This document shows, one piece after another, positions 1 through 17,011 of a stretch of DNA of 64,000 nucleotides. The translations under genes and the position numbers were made by a program. Position 1 is the stretch's first letter. Each line of letters starts with the position of its first letter. This DNA comes from Ecdyonurus torrentis. Lineage: Eukaryota; Arthropoda; Insecta; Ephemeroptera; Heptageniidae. The stretch covers positions 22,092,802-22,156,801 of the forward strand of contig OX439131.1 of the NCBI GenBank assembly GCA_949318235.1, written 5' to 3'. Under the pieces are notes generated by a model, which made no database searches, was not told the origin of the DNA, and was given only the letters and a program-made list of their open reading frames with translations.

Positions 1-104
1 TAGCAGATGCTTCAGGTAGCCGCGAATTTGTAAAGTGTAGATCGTTCATTCTTCGGAAATTTGTAAAGTGTAGTAGCTTCATCTTGACGCGAAAAGATCG
101 ATAT
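1..104. mobile_element. Partial TIR element, family H (right arm)
   Basis: This stretch is nearly identical to the right arm of the complete element at 62417-62634. Shared landmarks are a tandem pair of AATTTGTAAAGTGTAG boxes, then CATCTTGACGCG, then a terminal ATCGAT. The left arm would lie before the window start. It is a non-coding, MITE-like inverted-repeat element; the superfamily is not assigned. Confidence 0.7.
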
Positions 105-144
105 ATATATATATATATATTATAATGTACACACAAATATATAC

Positions 145-146
<2 letters not shown>

Positions 147-212
<66 letters not shown>
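147..212. repeat. (AG)n microsatellite
   Basis: Uninterrupted AG dinucleotide run of about 66 bp, directly before a small inverted-repeat element. Confidence 0.95.
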
Positions 213-219
<7 letters not shown>

Positions 220-226
220 ATACCAT

Positions 227-333
227 GTACACTCCCCCAAGATAAATCTGACCGGTCGCGTTCAAGTCTCCTCATATATTTAACATTTGGAGACATGAAC
301 GCTGCGGTCAGATTTATCTCGGGGGAGTGTACT
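227..333. mobile_element. 107-bp inverted-repeat MITE
   Basis: The termini TGTACACTCCCCCAAGATAA and a right end that is nearly its reverse complement (GATTTATCTCGGGGGAGTGT) form a short hairpin. The arms are about 30 bp around an unrelated centre. It has no coding capacity. The flanking TA would fit a Tc1/mariner-like origin, which is an inference. Confidence 0.7.
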
Positions 334-1922
334 GTACCTCATATTATGTATATGTATTCTTAACTCTTAACTGCATTTATAGAGGACAAGAACGTTTTAA
401 AAACAATAAATATAATGACTTTTTACCGGCCACGACGAATTATAAAAGCAATTAAATATTAAGCGAAGCGATAATTTGATTTTATCACAACGATACTTAT
501 TGTAAGCAGCATTAATAAATTCTAGATTTCATAGGCATGCAACATGGAATTGTATCAATGGACAGCACAATTCTAATTAAATGACCAATACACATAAAGA
601 TTTTAATTCCACAATAATATATAAAAAGTGGCACCACTCTAGCCTAAATTCAAACACAAAGTAAAATATTATTTTAATGACGTTAAAAAAAAAATTAAGA
701 CTAAGAAAATGAAAACCAAAATAGTGTATTCATCCTTGCATAGAAGCGTCAAAACATCACTCACAGAGCTCATAATACACGTAAGCGAAGAAGTACAAAT
801 AACCAGCATGCTAAAAAGTAATACATAAGCATTTTTAGAAAAGCTTTCATTTTATCACTAAAAACTTGAAAAAACTATTTTCAGACTTTAAAATTTTCTT
901 TGCTTTATAATATATTATTTGAATAATATTTAAAACTAGGTAAAACTTTGATTTGCATTTACATGCAGTTTTCTTGCATAACTTTTCCTATTTTTATGGA
1001 GTTTATCAACATAAAGTTCTTGGAAACTTTTACTTATTTAAGTTTATTTACTTTAAGTATGAAGATTCTATATAAGAAGAAGTAGAAGATGCACTTCACA
1101 GGCATTAGGAATGTTTAATAACACAAATTTACATTTATAATCACTAAATATACAAACACTTAACATAAATATTTTATAATGATGTTTTATTTTATTGTCA
1201 TTAGTTATGTACACAAAATAAAATAAATAACATTTAATTTGATTTATAGCAAAACCTACAATTTAATACAAATATAAAGAATTCCCTAACTGCATATAAA
1301 TTAATGTTTTCGCGGTTATAAAGAAATAATTCTCGAGTAATGATTTTATCGTATTGTTGTTGTCAGGTTTTTGTATTGCATTTTTATTTTGATGCACAAA
1401 TTTTTGCACACTTAGGGTTTTATATTACTCTACGTATAAATAAAAATTATCCACAAATTTATATTACTATTTTTTTTTAATAGATTGTAATATAGGTTAT
1501 CCAATTCATCCTAAATTTTGTTAAAATATAAAATAAAATTTACACCAGAATACAAATTTACATATCAAACAAAAATTACGAAATATACATGTATGTTATG
1601 TTGGAAAAAAAAAAGTGTTTGCTGCTAAAAATGTAAACAATTCCAAAATAATGTTATGCATAAATAGAAGTGTTTGTTTATAGTAAAAAATTGAGCATGT
1701 ATATTAGCATAGCATTCACCAAGTATATTAATTATGCAAATATTAAGTTATAAAAATAAAATGTAAAATATTAAATTTTTTAATATAAATTCATGTTGAA
1801 ATTTTTGACATTAAATAATATGAAAAACAAGTATAATATACGAAAAAAAGAGCAGAGTATGAGATAAAGATATAGAAAATAATAGATGTTCATAATACTT
1901 CACAATGACAACGCCTTAAATA

Positions 1923-1925
<3 letters not shown>
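334..1925. other. AT-rich non-coding DNA, no gene seen
   Basis: Very AT-rich single-copy-looking DNA with many short A or T runs. No open frame of credible length, no splice-consistent exon and no RNA gene could be recognised. Confidence 0.7.
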
Positions 1926-3504
<1,579 letters not shown>

Positions 3505-3709
3505 TCAAAGGCTTAGAACACCTTGAACAAAAAAAAAACTGTCTTATATCCTAATATACTTAAATATCAACGTTAATTTGGCTGGAGTCATTGATTTCTA
3601 ATTTATTTTCCATTCACGAAATGGCAAATGCGGGTTTATGACGTCACAGCTCGTTTGTTTCCGCGCGCGTGTACCAGGCGAGCTGCGACGAATCTGCCAT
3701 TTGTGAATG

Positions 3710-3769
<60 letters not shown>

Positions 3770-4133
3770 TATTTAAAACACATAGATTACAAACATATTC
3801 ATTTCATATGTCACATATAACCGTTGCTTCAGAGAGCATAGCTCGTGTTGAAGCGAAACATAAAGAAAGATACATAATTAATTGTCTAAGGTGGAATACT
3901 AGAGTTAACAAACTCTAGAGAAAAAAAGAAATAATAATAATTATCAAACAATAATAATAATAATAATTGTATCATATACACCTATGTTAGATTATTCTCG
4001 CATATACATGCATATCATTGCATGTTAAATATATAATTTTTTAATTTTAAATGACTCCGGCTAAATCAACGTTGATATTTAAGTATGTTAGGATATTAGA
4101 CAAGTTTTTTTTTGTTCAAGATGTTGTAAGTAA
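3505..4133. mobile_element. Foldback MITE, family D, interrupted copy
   Basis: The left end (ACACCTTGAACAAAAA, then ATCAACGTTAATTTGGCTGG, then a TGACGTCA octamer near 3640) and the right end (GACTCCGGCTAAATCAACG, then TTAGGATATTAGACAAG, then TTGTTCAAGATGTT) match the intact copy at 28343-28658. The centre has been replaced or expanded by an (AT)n run at 3713-3765 and about 280 bp of unrelated AT-rich DNA. Confidence 0.75.
3713..3765. repeat. (AT)n microsatellite
   Basis: Pure AT dinucleotide run of about 53 bp inside the family D element. Confidence 0.95.
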
Positions 4134-7696
<3,563 letters not shown>

Positions 7697-7812
7697 TGGT
7701 CTGTTCACATTATACGTAAATTTACGTAACTCTTACGTGAAGATACGACAATTAACGTAATTGGATTTTTAAGTGAAAGTTACGTGAATTTACGAGTCAT
7801 TGTGGACAGTCC
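7697..7812. mobile_element. Small MITE with TTACGT motifs
   Basis: Ends are related as inverted repeats: GGTCTGTTCACATTATACGT on the left, and ATTTACGAGTCATTGTGGAC on the right read in reverse complement. Several TTACGTRA motifs lie between them. Length is about 115 bp. Family assignment is uncertain. Confidence 0.5.
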
Positions 7813-10281
7813 ATAACACAATTTTTTTTTGCATAAAAGCTACGGGGATGAATAATTAAACAAATTTCCATCTATCTCTATCTTTCTGTTTACAAAGGTA
7901 CGTATTTATTTTTTAATCCTCCGAGCTCGTTGTTGTTTTATTATTATGATTATTACTTCATTCTAAGATCAGTTGTGCAGCCTCTCATTCTAAGATGAAT
8001 GTTTATTATATTTTATATAAAAATACTATTTACAATTTGACACTTTTACGAACCCCTTTTACACAAAAAATAAATAAATAAACCAATCAATATTTGTAGA
8101 ATATTACTCATCACTTTTTTTTTTTTTTTTTTTACAATAATAATTTATAATGCATCTTTGTCATTTAATTATAATTTTTGATATTTACGATTAAATTAAT
8201 AAAATCTAATTAGAAAGCACATTAATCAATCAAAAATATTAAATGTATAAGTGGTGTTACGTATATATATATATATATACTATACAGTATTTCTATATAG
8301 TGCTTGAGGCTATTCCAGCGGAGCAAAGGGAGAATTGTTAATTAAATAAAACCTCATGAATCATCTGATTTTATATCAGGTTGGTAAACAACACTCATAT
8401 AGATGTCTTCAATTAATTGATGTATTGTTTAGTGTGTAATTGTGTTAGCGCTAACGTAAAGACTCGTCCCCCTTCCATGCATGCCTCGATAATAATATTA
8501 TATGTGTTCACATCTCTCTACATGGCACCCCTAACTGCGGGTTTACCAGGCGGAAATTGCATCTCAAGAATTATTCTTAATCAGATAAGAATGCAACGAC
8601 ACTGAATGTAACTATATATATACTAACATAATAATATACTATATATTTTGCACCGTATGCTGGTCATCTTTTTATCTATTATAACTTCTTCTTATATCGG
8701 ATATTTAAAAAATAAATATTATTTATTATGTGCATATACATATATAAATATATATAGTATAGTCAAATATATGTGTACATACTAAATTAAATGTGTTATT
8801 GGCATTATTATATTTTATTATGGTTTAATATTTCTATCAGTATGGGCGTCATTTACACATAAAAATTATAAAAAACAACAACTCACTTTTTGCCTTGTAG
8901 CATTATTATTATATACATATTATATATTTTTTTAAATAAAGCAATAATATTTGTAGTATAATACACACAGTAGAATTATAATAGAATATTGCATTTATAT
9001 TACAATAGTAATTTTTTAATTCTTATCTGTTGTTATTTCAAAAATAAACTAAAACTAAACACAAAATATCAACTAATCTATACTATAAGAAAGAAAAACG
9101 GGGTCGGGTTAAGTAAACTTTATATAATATACTTAATCACATTCTTTCAATTTGAGTCTATTAATTACTAATTAGTAATTACCATCGAAAATTAGCCAAA
9201 GCTATAAAAGCTATAAATTTATTTGAAATATATCGTCGAGTTTTAATAAAAATTTACTTGAAAGAACGATAGACGATAGGTTATTGACTAAAATTAATAC
9301 TAGTAATAATATTATATTATAAAATATTCTCGTAAAATTATAGCCTTGGATGTTCTGTAATTAATTCAAGTAATATACTAAATTAATAATATAATATTAT
9401 AAATAGTGACGGAAAAGAAGCGGAAAACTTGGAGAAGTAGAGACTGAGAATAAAAAGCAAACTAGAGAAACGAGGTGATTTTTTTTTTATATTATATAAA
9501 ATGGTTTGACAGTGGCAATCTTGGCAAAATAAGGCAGCAAGTAAAAAATTTATTGGCAAAACATTTAGTGTGATGAAGTGACATTTCCAAAGCGGCGGCA
9601 GCAGCACAACAAATTGAATCCGTCACTCAGTCAGTCAGTGCAGTGAAGCCTTGGCTTGTCCCGGGGGTGAAGGCAAAAACAAACGTTCGATTGATCAAGG
9701 GTTGCGCCGGCATATTTGCATTTTACCCCGGTGCAACGTTTGTAATAACAGCATGATATTGCCTCTGAATGTACTGTACGTACTTTATGTCATTTACTTA
9801 GAACCGTCGCATGATCAACGAACAAATAATTAAAACTGTCAATGGTATTAAAACTGTCAATGGTCAAACTATTCGTATAAATAAATTATAATTAGATAAA
9901 CATAGTTTATACTATATGCAGAATAAGTGAAGTGAATCGAATGAGATAAAAGTCAGCATTAATCCTTTTATATGTATATGGAATCAAGCAAGACAAGGGA
10001 AGATACGTTTTCAATAATAAAAAGGTTGATCAAATTATATTATCAGATTTAACTATAATTAACCTTATTATTGTTTTCAAGAAATGAATCAATTTGTGAG
10101 TTATACGTATGTAAAAATTGTCCAGGCATGGTAAAATAGGTGCAGGGAAGAATATACAATATATATATAGAGAGAGAGCGGAGTTATCCCTAAATTTAGA
10201 GCCCGCACGCAGCTTATGGCAGATTTATGGTAATGGTTTTCTTCACTGGACATATACGACGTACGATGGTGCAGTCGAGAG

Positions 10282-10283
<2 letters not shown>
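7813..10283. other. AT-rich non-coding DNA, no gene seen
   Basis: No supported gene. The open frames here are short, lack splice context and do not resemble known proteins. Short (AT)n and poly-T tracts are present. Confidence 0.6.

Positions 10284-10340
<57 letters not shown>
10284..10340. repeat. (GA)n microsatellite
   Basis: Uninterrupted GA run of about 55 bp. Confidence 0.95.
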
Positions 10341-10342
<2 letters not shown>

Positions 10343-10545
10343 TCCAAATTCCATCCAGGCACCCGCACCTGTGTCGCATTTTCACCTCAAAATATGACCC
10401 GAAAGACTACTATATGCTACCGTTGGCAGCAAAAATTGAAATATAATGTTCCGTACGCAAGATTTTTAGATTTTTTTTTCAGATTGTGCGCTTTACCGTC
10501 AATACCATTATATAGTTGGAGGTAAGGAATACATATTTTAGTTTA

Positions 10546-10585
<40 letters not shown>

Positions 10586-10726
10586 TATAAACTCTGATTG
10601 ATGATTTATTTATTAAGATTTAAGATAGAGAAAAATGCTAGTTCGAAAGTCAGCATTGAGCGTTGAGTCAGAAGTTGAGCGTTGAGATCGAGCTGATGCG
10701 CGCGAGCTGCACGCGCTGCACGCGCT

Positions 10727-11034
10727 ATAGGGTCTATGCATTCATGTTAAAGTCGACGCCATGTTGGATAACTCAATAACATGGGTGACATAGGGAAAAA
10801 AATCATTTTGCCAGTTTAAAAACACTATGCAATATTTTTGAGAGCATTGATGTTGTAAATATGTTGAATTAGTATCTCAAGTATGTGAGAAAAATAGCGA
10901 TAACAAAAAATTAAACGATTTCCCAAAGAAAATTGGCTTAAATGAAGTTTGTCCTATGCTGAGCAATGTTATGCACTACTCCAGTATGGCCTCAAAGCGC
11001 AATAAATATGACGTCATCCGCATACACCCTATAG
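10727..11034. mobile_element. MITE family A, copy 1
   Basis: About 308-bp element. The left end is TATAGGGTCTATGC and the right end GCATACACCCTATA, so the terminal inverted repeats are about 14 bp with TA at the borders, as expected for Tc1/mariner-type insertion. The interior carries TTAAAGTCGACGCCATGTTG near one end and ATGACGTCAT near the other. It directly abuts copy 2 and shares the CTATAG junction. Confidence 0.85.
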
Positions 11035-11366
11035 GGTGTATGCATTCATGCTAAAAGTCTCTGCCATGTTCGATAACTCAATAACATGGGTGGCATAGGG
11101 AAATAAATCATTTTGCCAGTATAAAAAGAATATAATATGCAATAATTTTGAGAGCATTAAATGTTAATATGTTGAATGATATACCTCCAGTTCAAGTATG
11201 TAAGAAAAATAACAATAACAAAAAATTAAACGATTTCCCGAAGAAAATTGCCTTAAATGAAGTTTATGTTTATCCTATGCTCGGCAATGTTATTCACTAC
11301 TCCAGTATGGCCTCCAAGCGCACTAAATATGACGTCATGAGCATATATAATACACTCTATTCCCTA
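11031..11366. mobile_element. MITE family A, copy 2 (tandem with copy 1)
   Basis: Second copy in the same orientation, starting TATAGGGTGTATGC exactly where copy 1 ends. Its right end is degraded: GACGTCATGAGCATATATAA replaces the usual terminal repeat. Interior sequence is clearly homologous to the other copies. Confidence 0.8.
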
Positions 11367-11774
11367 TTACAACTAAAAAAAATTAGCTATTTGATTATTT
11401 CCACCTAAAACTATAGAAACTCTCTTCGATCAGAAAACAATAAAAAAAAAAAAATGTTGCATATTTAAATTCAAAAGTTAAATATAAAATTATAATAATG
11501 ATTTGATTTCTACCGAAAACAAGAAAGCAAGTATAGCTCTTCAAAGTTCAAAGACCGCATATATAATAAAAAAAAGTGTTGCATATAAATTTCAGCTCCA
11601 TAATTTAATTATTTTTTATAAAAAGAACAATATTAATTATGATTTTTGACTAAAATTATAATGTGGTTTGTTGATGGGTTTATACAACAATGTTTTCTAT
11701 GTCGATATACATAGTTCCTTGCTTGTGTATTGTGTACCCAGACCATGGATATATAAACAGGATAGGAAGCTATT

Positions 11775-11968
11775 GTTGAAAAAACGATCCCTTAATGATG
11801 TAATTCAAATTTTCGCCGCAACAATGCAAGAATACAAAATTACGTATAAAAGTGGCGCTGTAGTCTGCGTGTGAATTTTAAAATTCACACACAGACTGCA
11901 GCGCCACTTACATTTTACATGTTGATTGTTGCGGTGAAAATTGGAAGTACATCAACAAGGGTTCGTTT
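11775..11968. mobile_element. Palindromic element with perfect core
   Basis: The core at 11853-11911 is a near-perfect palindrome (AGTGGCGCTGTAGTCTG on the left arm, CAGACTGCAGCGCCACT on the right). Weaker outer arms run from AACGATCCCTTAATGATG to CATCAACAAGGGTTCG. Total about 190 bp, non-coding. Confidence 0.7.
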
Positions 11969-12059
11969 TTAGTATAGGGCAATAACACAGGAGCTCACGA
12001 CCCTGACCCAGACCCTGCCCGGACCCACCTCACATCACAAACACCACGTAGACATGCAG

Positions 12060-12312
12060 AGCAGAGAGTGATTCCCGCGGATTCTCGGCCGGTTGATACA
12101 AGCGATACAAGTGAAGTTAACTCCAGGCTAGAAAGCGCGCGAAATATTAAAAAAAAAAAAAAAAAAACATCTGAAGCTCACTTCACATCACCACGTAACT
12201 AAACTACACCAGCTGTTAAAGTAAACAATTTTTGAAAGCGTTGATCTTTTTCTACTCTGTATTCTGTATTTACTTTGGAGGGTTTACATAGTAATTTCAT
12301 TTTTATATTACA
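12060..12312 (+). promoter_or_regulatory. Probable SDHAF4 promoter / 5' UTR region
   Basis: This is the sequence directly upstream of the SDHAF4 start codon. It includes a locally GC-richer patch (TTCCCGCGGATTCTCGGCCG) around 12075. No TATA box or initiator could be assigned with confidence. The call rests on position alone. Confidence 0.3.
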
Positions 12313-14453
12313 ATGCTACGTGTGTCAGCATCATTAGCACTTGAAAAATGCTTTTTATTATCTGGTGAGTTCAGTAATTCAACATGAAATTCGTAACTAT
12401 TAATTTCCATTTGGCGTTGTGTTACATAATCACTTATACTTATAGATATGTTTATGAACTATAATATAATAAACTAAAAGTTTTTCAGTATAACCTCTAA
12501 TATTTCTATATCATTAACCTTTTGGTGTAATAGAGGTTAAGTACATATTTAAATACACAAAAAGCTGTATTTAAATAATATGAATTCATGTTTAATGGTA
12601 CGTAAAGACAGAAGGACCACGGACACAAGGCCCAAGGATAAAAGACCCTGCCTGTATGCAGCTCGCCATTTTGCTTTACCTGTGTGCACACAGCCAGGGT
12701 CTATATTGTCCGAGGTCCTTTTGTCTGCAGACCTTCTGACAGACATTCGCAATGTTCAAGTCCCATTACTCCTCTGAAACTAAAAACTAGAAAGAAATAG
12801 GGTTAAGCTTATAATTACCTTATATGATTTAAGTAATCATATCCCGTCTTGTTCCAGGTCTGAGGGCAATGTCCACACAGTCCAAACTACCTGGAGATCC
12901 ATTCCTGCCACCAGTACGACCAATGGCACCAAAACCTCCAAAGAATGAAGAGCTGCAGAAGAAACTGAGAGAGAAAACTCCTATTGGTAGGTTCCACTTA
13001 CATACTGGTCACTATGTCGTAGTATCAAATTAACGTGTGTTCAAAGCCTGAAGACAATTTTTTTTTGCGATTGTAATTTGTAAAAAGATTAATTTTGACA
13101 TTTGGATACAGATAAATCTTGAACCAATTTTAACCATGCCCTCTACTTGAGATCCTCTGCTCTTCTTAATTTAAGTGTAATTGACTAATAAAGGAGCAAC
13201 TGTTTTGAAGCCGACTATAAGTTATTTCGCTCACATCCGCTTCCGTTTCGACTTAATGCACATGCGTAGTAAGGAGAAACGGAAGCGGATGTGACTGAAA
13301 TCGCTTATAGTAGGCTTCAAAACAGTTACTCCTTTACCTTTATTAGTCAATAGTAATCAATTTAAGGAAAAAACCATCGCGGTTAGGATCAATGATAAAG
13401 AAAAGGATAGAAAAACCAGCAAGGGCCTTACCACAGTAGAAGTTCTATGGAGAGGTCGAGGTCTTGCATGGCACAGTATAATGTTATAAAAGTTTCTTTA
13501 TAACTTGAGAGCTTTCGTCATATGATAATGACATTATCAATCAAAAGAGAAAATTACTTGAGCACATCACTGAGCAGTGTCTTGTCTTGTACTGCCGTGT
13601 TATGCTCTTGCTGGTTTGGAGTTGGTGGAGAGGGGTGGGGATGGAGTAGGGAATCTGGGCTCCACCCCCACCCCTCTCCACCAACTCCAAACCAGCAAGA
13701 GCATAACACGGCAGTACAAGACAAGACACTGCTCAGTGATGTGCTCAAGTAATTTTCTCTTTTGATTGATAATGTCATTATCATATGACGAAAGCTCTCA
13801 AGTTATAAAGAAACTTTTATAACATTATACTGTGCCATGCAAGACCTCGACCTCTCCATAGAACTTCTACTGTGGTAAGGCCCTTGCTGGTTTTTCTATC
13901 CTTTTCTTTATCATTAGTCAATAGTAATGCATCCTAAAAAAGGATGCCTTGGTAATAGCCAACACCAAAATATCAAAATAAGAAGAGAGGTTATTACAAC
14001 CGGATGCACCCCCTTTTCTAGGATCCTAATCAAGTTATAGAAATAAAATTTAACATATATTAACTTCAATATTACATTAATCACCTGTAAAATTTTGGTG
14101 TTTATCTGTGGAAAATTGTTTCAGAAAAAGGGGTGCATCTGGTTGTAAAAATCTCTGTTCTTATTTTGGCAAGGGTGTATGTGCTAAATATTTATAAAAT
14201 AGGAGGGCAACTACTACTTAAAAATACCTGTGATTATCTAATTAGTGCTTGTGAACACCAAAAGTTATTATTATTTTGTTTAGGCAAATTGGATGAGCTA
14301 CCAGCAGGACAGCATCCTCACCAAGAAAAAGATCCTCTACCTGCGTGGCCTGACAACACAAACCCCAACACAGGAGAGGTTGGAGGTCCTAGAGGTCCTG
14401 AACCTACAAGATATGGTGACTGGGAGCGCAAGGGCAGGGTTTCGGACTTTTAA
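12313..14453 (+). CDS. SDHAF4: Succinate dehydrogenase assembly factor 4, mitochondrial
   Basis: Three exons: 12313-12364, 12858-12986 and 14284-14453, joined by consensus GT/AG introns with phases that fit (52+129+170 nt, 116 aa). SDHAF4 binds flavinylated SDHA in the mitochondrial matrix, limits its autooxidation and promotes SDHA-SDHB dimer formation. The C-terminal 45 residues carry the family signature ([16 protein letters not shown], then [19 protein letters not shown], then a terminal VSDF), here intact. The N-terminus ([20 protein letters not shown]) is hydrophobic and basic, as expected for a mitochondrial presequence. Length fits the roughly 108-aa human protein. The first ATG after the presumed promoter was chosen because it gives this presequence and splices in frame. 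The gene converges on polybromo. Confidence 0.95.
12609..12729. mobile_element. Degraded inverted-repeat element in SDHAF4 intron 1
   Basis: Imperfect arms: AGACAGAAGGACCACGGAC ... AGACCCTG on the left against CAGGGTCT ... GAGGTCCTTTTGTCTG on the right. Non-coding; open frames on both strands are mirror artefacts. Confidence 0.5.
13180..13352. mobile_element. 173-bp palindromic MITE, family C
   Basis: Ends ATTGACTAATAAAGGAG and CTCCTTTACCTTTATTAGTCAAT are inverted repeats. The arms contain ACATCCGCTTCCGTTT and its reverse complement. The loop is around 13265. It lies in SDHAF4 intron 2, immediately before the larger foldback element. Confidence 0.85.
13358..13912. mobile_element. Foldback element family B, copy 1
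   Basis: About 555 bp. A near-perfect palindrome (arms about 260 bp, 13391-13915, centre near 13653) is followed on one side only by an asymmetric tail, here on the left (ATCAATTTAAGGAAAAAACC, then CGCGGTTAGGATCAAT). The flanks carry a direct repeat ATTAGTCAATAGTAA at 13342-13356 and 13913-13927, read as the target duplication. Matching open frames on both strands here are mirror images and not genes. Confidence 0.88.
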
Positions 14454-14858
14454 ACATCAAGACCTAATGTTGTTCCCACACAAGGCTGTGTTATCACTTC
14501 ATGGTAGTAACAAACTGACACCAAATATAATATGCAAGCTTTGCAAATTTTTTAAAATGCATGGTAATAATTTGATAAACCAAAGATTTCATAAGAAAAC
14601 TATGCATTGGTCCAATTTTGTTGAGGTGTACGCCACCATAAATCAAGAAATCAATTTTTCTTTACCCAGCTTGTTTTTAAATTTGGCTCACAGACAAATA
14701 TATTATGTACACATGATTGTGATACAATTTTACCATTGACATTCGATCTGGTGGGACAAAATTGCAACATATATACAAATATTTTAGTTGGTGTTTGATA
14801 GGGTGACATGCGTGCTCTCGTCTAGAACATCCAGCACTTTGTGACAGCTGTAATCTCG

Positions 14859-14890
<32 letters not shown>

Positions 14891-16173
14891 GTGCATGAAT
14901 GCAATGCAAGAGATGACAGATAGCATGGCAAGCTGGATGTGCTAGATAAGCGCTCGTTTGACCCCTACCTGATGACAAGTAAAATCGTTTTATCTGAAAT
15001 CTAAAATCACTCATATGATCTGCCTGTGCAGTGTTGCAATTTTTCCTGCTTTACCCTGAATCAAATTTGAATGGTAAAATATATTATCACAATCTTGTAT
15101 ATATTAATGTTAGTTGTAAAAAGATGTTACCACATACATACATAATGATTTCATATTTATTGCAGTAACATAGATTATTATGGTTAGTGAGCTATAAATG
15201 CATTTTACCTGATTTTTTTTATATCTATATTTAGGCCTATAGTTTATCTTCTCCAACAGTAGAATTCTGCATAAAATCTTAATTGTAATTATATTCTGTA
15301 TGTTAAAATATCTTCTTTACTATTTTTGTTGCCTCAAATATTTGTAGCTGCTCCTCTACATAATGTAAATAATTATTGACTCTTTGTAAAGACTGTAATA
15401 ATAATAAAAACAAGAGATGTAAATAAAATTATAGGGCTTTTAATTTTAATGTAATTTACATTAAGTTACATTGCATTTTTTTTAAACTAAAACAATTAAC
15501 TTTAAGATAACACAAGTTAGAAAAAAAGTGCTTAATATAAAACTAGATCCAAAAACTTTTTAGTTCCTCAAAAAAGTGAAATAAAAAATACATATAAAAT
15601 AATTTGTCTACAGTTAAAATACATGATAATTTGTTAATAAACTAATTAAATAAGAAGAGAATACACTAGTGCAAACACCATATAAATTTAGCACTGGGGT
15701 GCTTTAAGTTTACCTCAAAAGGCAGAAAATAAAGTCTATTGCAATTCTAGCAATTAAGTCAAAGTGGCATACAATTTTCAGGACAAAAATAAAATATTTT
15801 TAAAAAATGAGCTCCAGTAAAATGATTCATACTTAATGAGTTTTATTTAAACACTAACAGTTATGTAAATTTATTGAGGTATTTTGCATTCATTATTTAT
15901 AAATTAAAGGACCTGAAAATTGTTACATACTGATCATCTTGCATTGAAGTATATAATGAAAAGTTTTATATCATTTCTTGCAACAAAAAAAGTTTGGTTG
16001 ATTTCTTCCAGGTCTTACTATATATTGACTTGCATTAAACTTCATAATAAATATAATGAGAGGAAAATGGTTCATATATATCATACCTTTCAAAAAATCA
16101 TACCTGATTATTAGTATAGTTTAAGAGAAAACAGGAGATTCTAATCAATGTGATTAAACAACATTCGAGGTAG
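14454..16173. other. Convergent intergenic region (3' UTRs of SDHAF4 and polybromo)
   Basis: About 1.7 kb between the SDHAF4 stop and the polybromo stop. It should hold both 3' UTRs. Possible polyadenylation signals are AATAAA-like hexamers near 15404-15426 for SDHAF4 and TTTATT (AATAAA on the minus strand) near 15842 for polybromo. A poly-T of about 26 bp lies at 14861-14886. No additional gene seen. Confidence 0.5.
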
Positions 16174-17011
16174 TTACGAACTCTTGCTCAAGCCTAGAGC
16201 ATCTCTCAGCATAAAATCTCTGAGAGCCCATAGTGCATTGATAATATTGCCGTGGTTTCCTACACCATTGCCAAGCCATTGCGAGGGTAGACGTGAAGGA
16301 TCTGACACTGTGGTGTTCTCTATCGTGGACTTTAGGTTCTTATCCCAGCTAGAGATGTGGCGGGACTCATTGGACATACCTTCAATGTACCTGAGCAACA
16401 CAAGTAACAATATCATCTTATTGCTCATTTCTATTGTAATAAGGCAACTACTATCTTGCATTTATTACTTGCATTCTTTAAGTAATAAAATATTAAATAA
16501 ACAAAAAATAGAGGTACTGGTAGTAAAATTTTAGGTAAAAAGTTAGATATCAGAATAATGTTCATAGAAAAGAATTAGTAATAGTTCTACAATAAAAGAA
16601 AAAAAAAATAAAAAAAACTACATCCGCCCATTAAGTGTTCTAGAATAAATACTAAATTGATCTAATATATTTTACTATTATTAATTTACATGGCATTTTA
16701 AGCTATGTAGCCACATATTTAACTGCGCATTATATAAAAAAAAGGGGGTTATCTGTGAATATTATAGTCACGTTAAAACTAAATTAAGGCAATAATTTTT
16801 ATATCAGACTAGTGAATGCTACAATAAAAATTAACAATTTCTATCACATGTGCTCTACTGAGATAAATGCTTGCAGTGACTTACTTGATGTATGCCTCTG
16901 AATGTAGCAAGCGCTGAGGTCGTGGAGGCACAGTGACAAACATGGGCTCCAGCTGACGTACAGGTGCTGCCACTACTGTAGGCATTGATGTGCCAGCCGT
17001 AGCTACAGTTG
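16174..17011 (-). other. Polybromo C-terminal tail (last two exons)
   Basis: Conserved end of the family: [19 protein letters not shown], then [18 protein letters not shown], then [16 protein letters not shown] before the stop at 16174-16176. The similarity to vertebrate PBRM1 ([16 protein letters not shown]) confirms the true C-terminus. The intron between the two exons is plain. Confidence 0.93.

Noticed and set aside
13522..13784. Near-identical 62- and 76-residue frames on both strands
   Set aside because: They are the two arms of one palindrome read in opposite directions.
13391..13915. Possible hammerhead ribozyme in family B (Penelope or retrozyme link)
   Set aside because: I looked for the CUGAUGA and GAAA core pair in the right order. 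Only partial matches (GACGAAAG) were found; not supported.
16184..16534. 116-residue plus-strand frame opposite the last polybromo exon
   Set aside because: Antisense shadow of a conserved coding exon.
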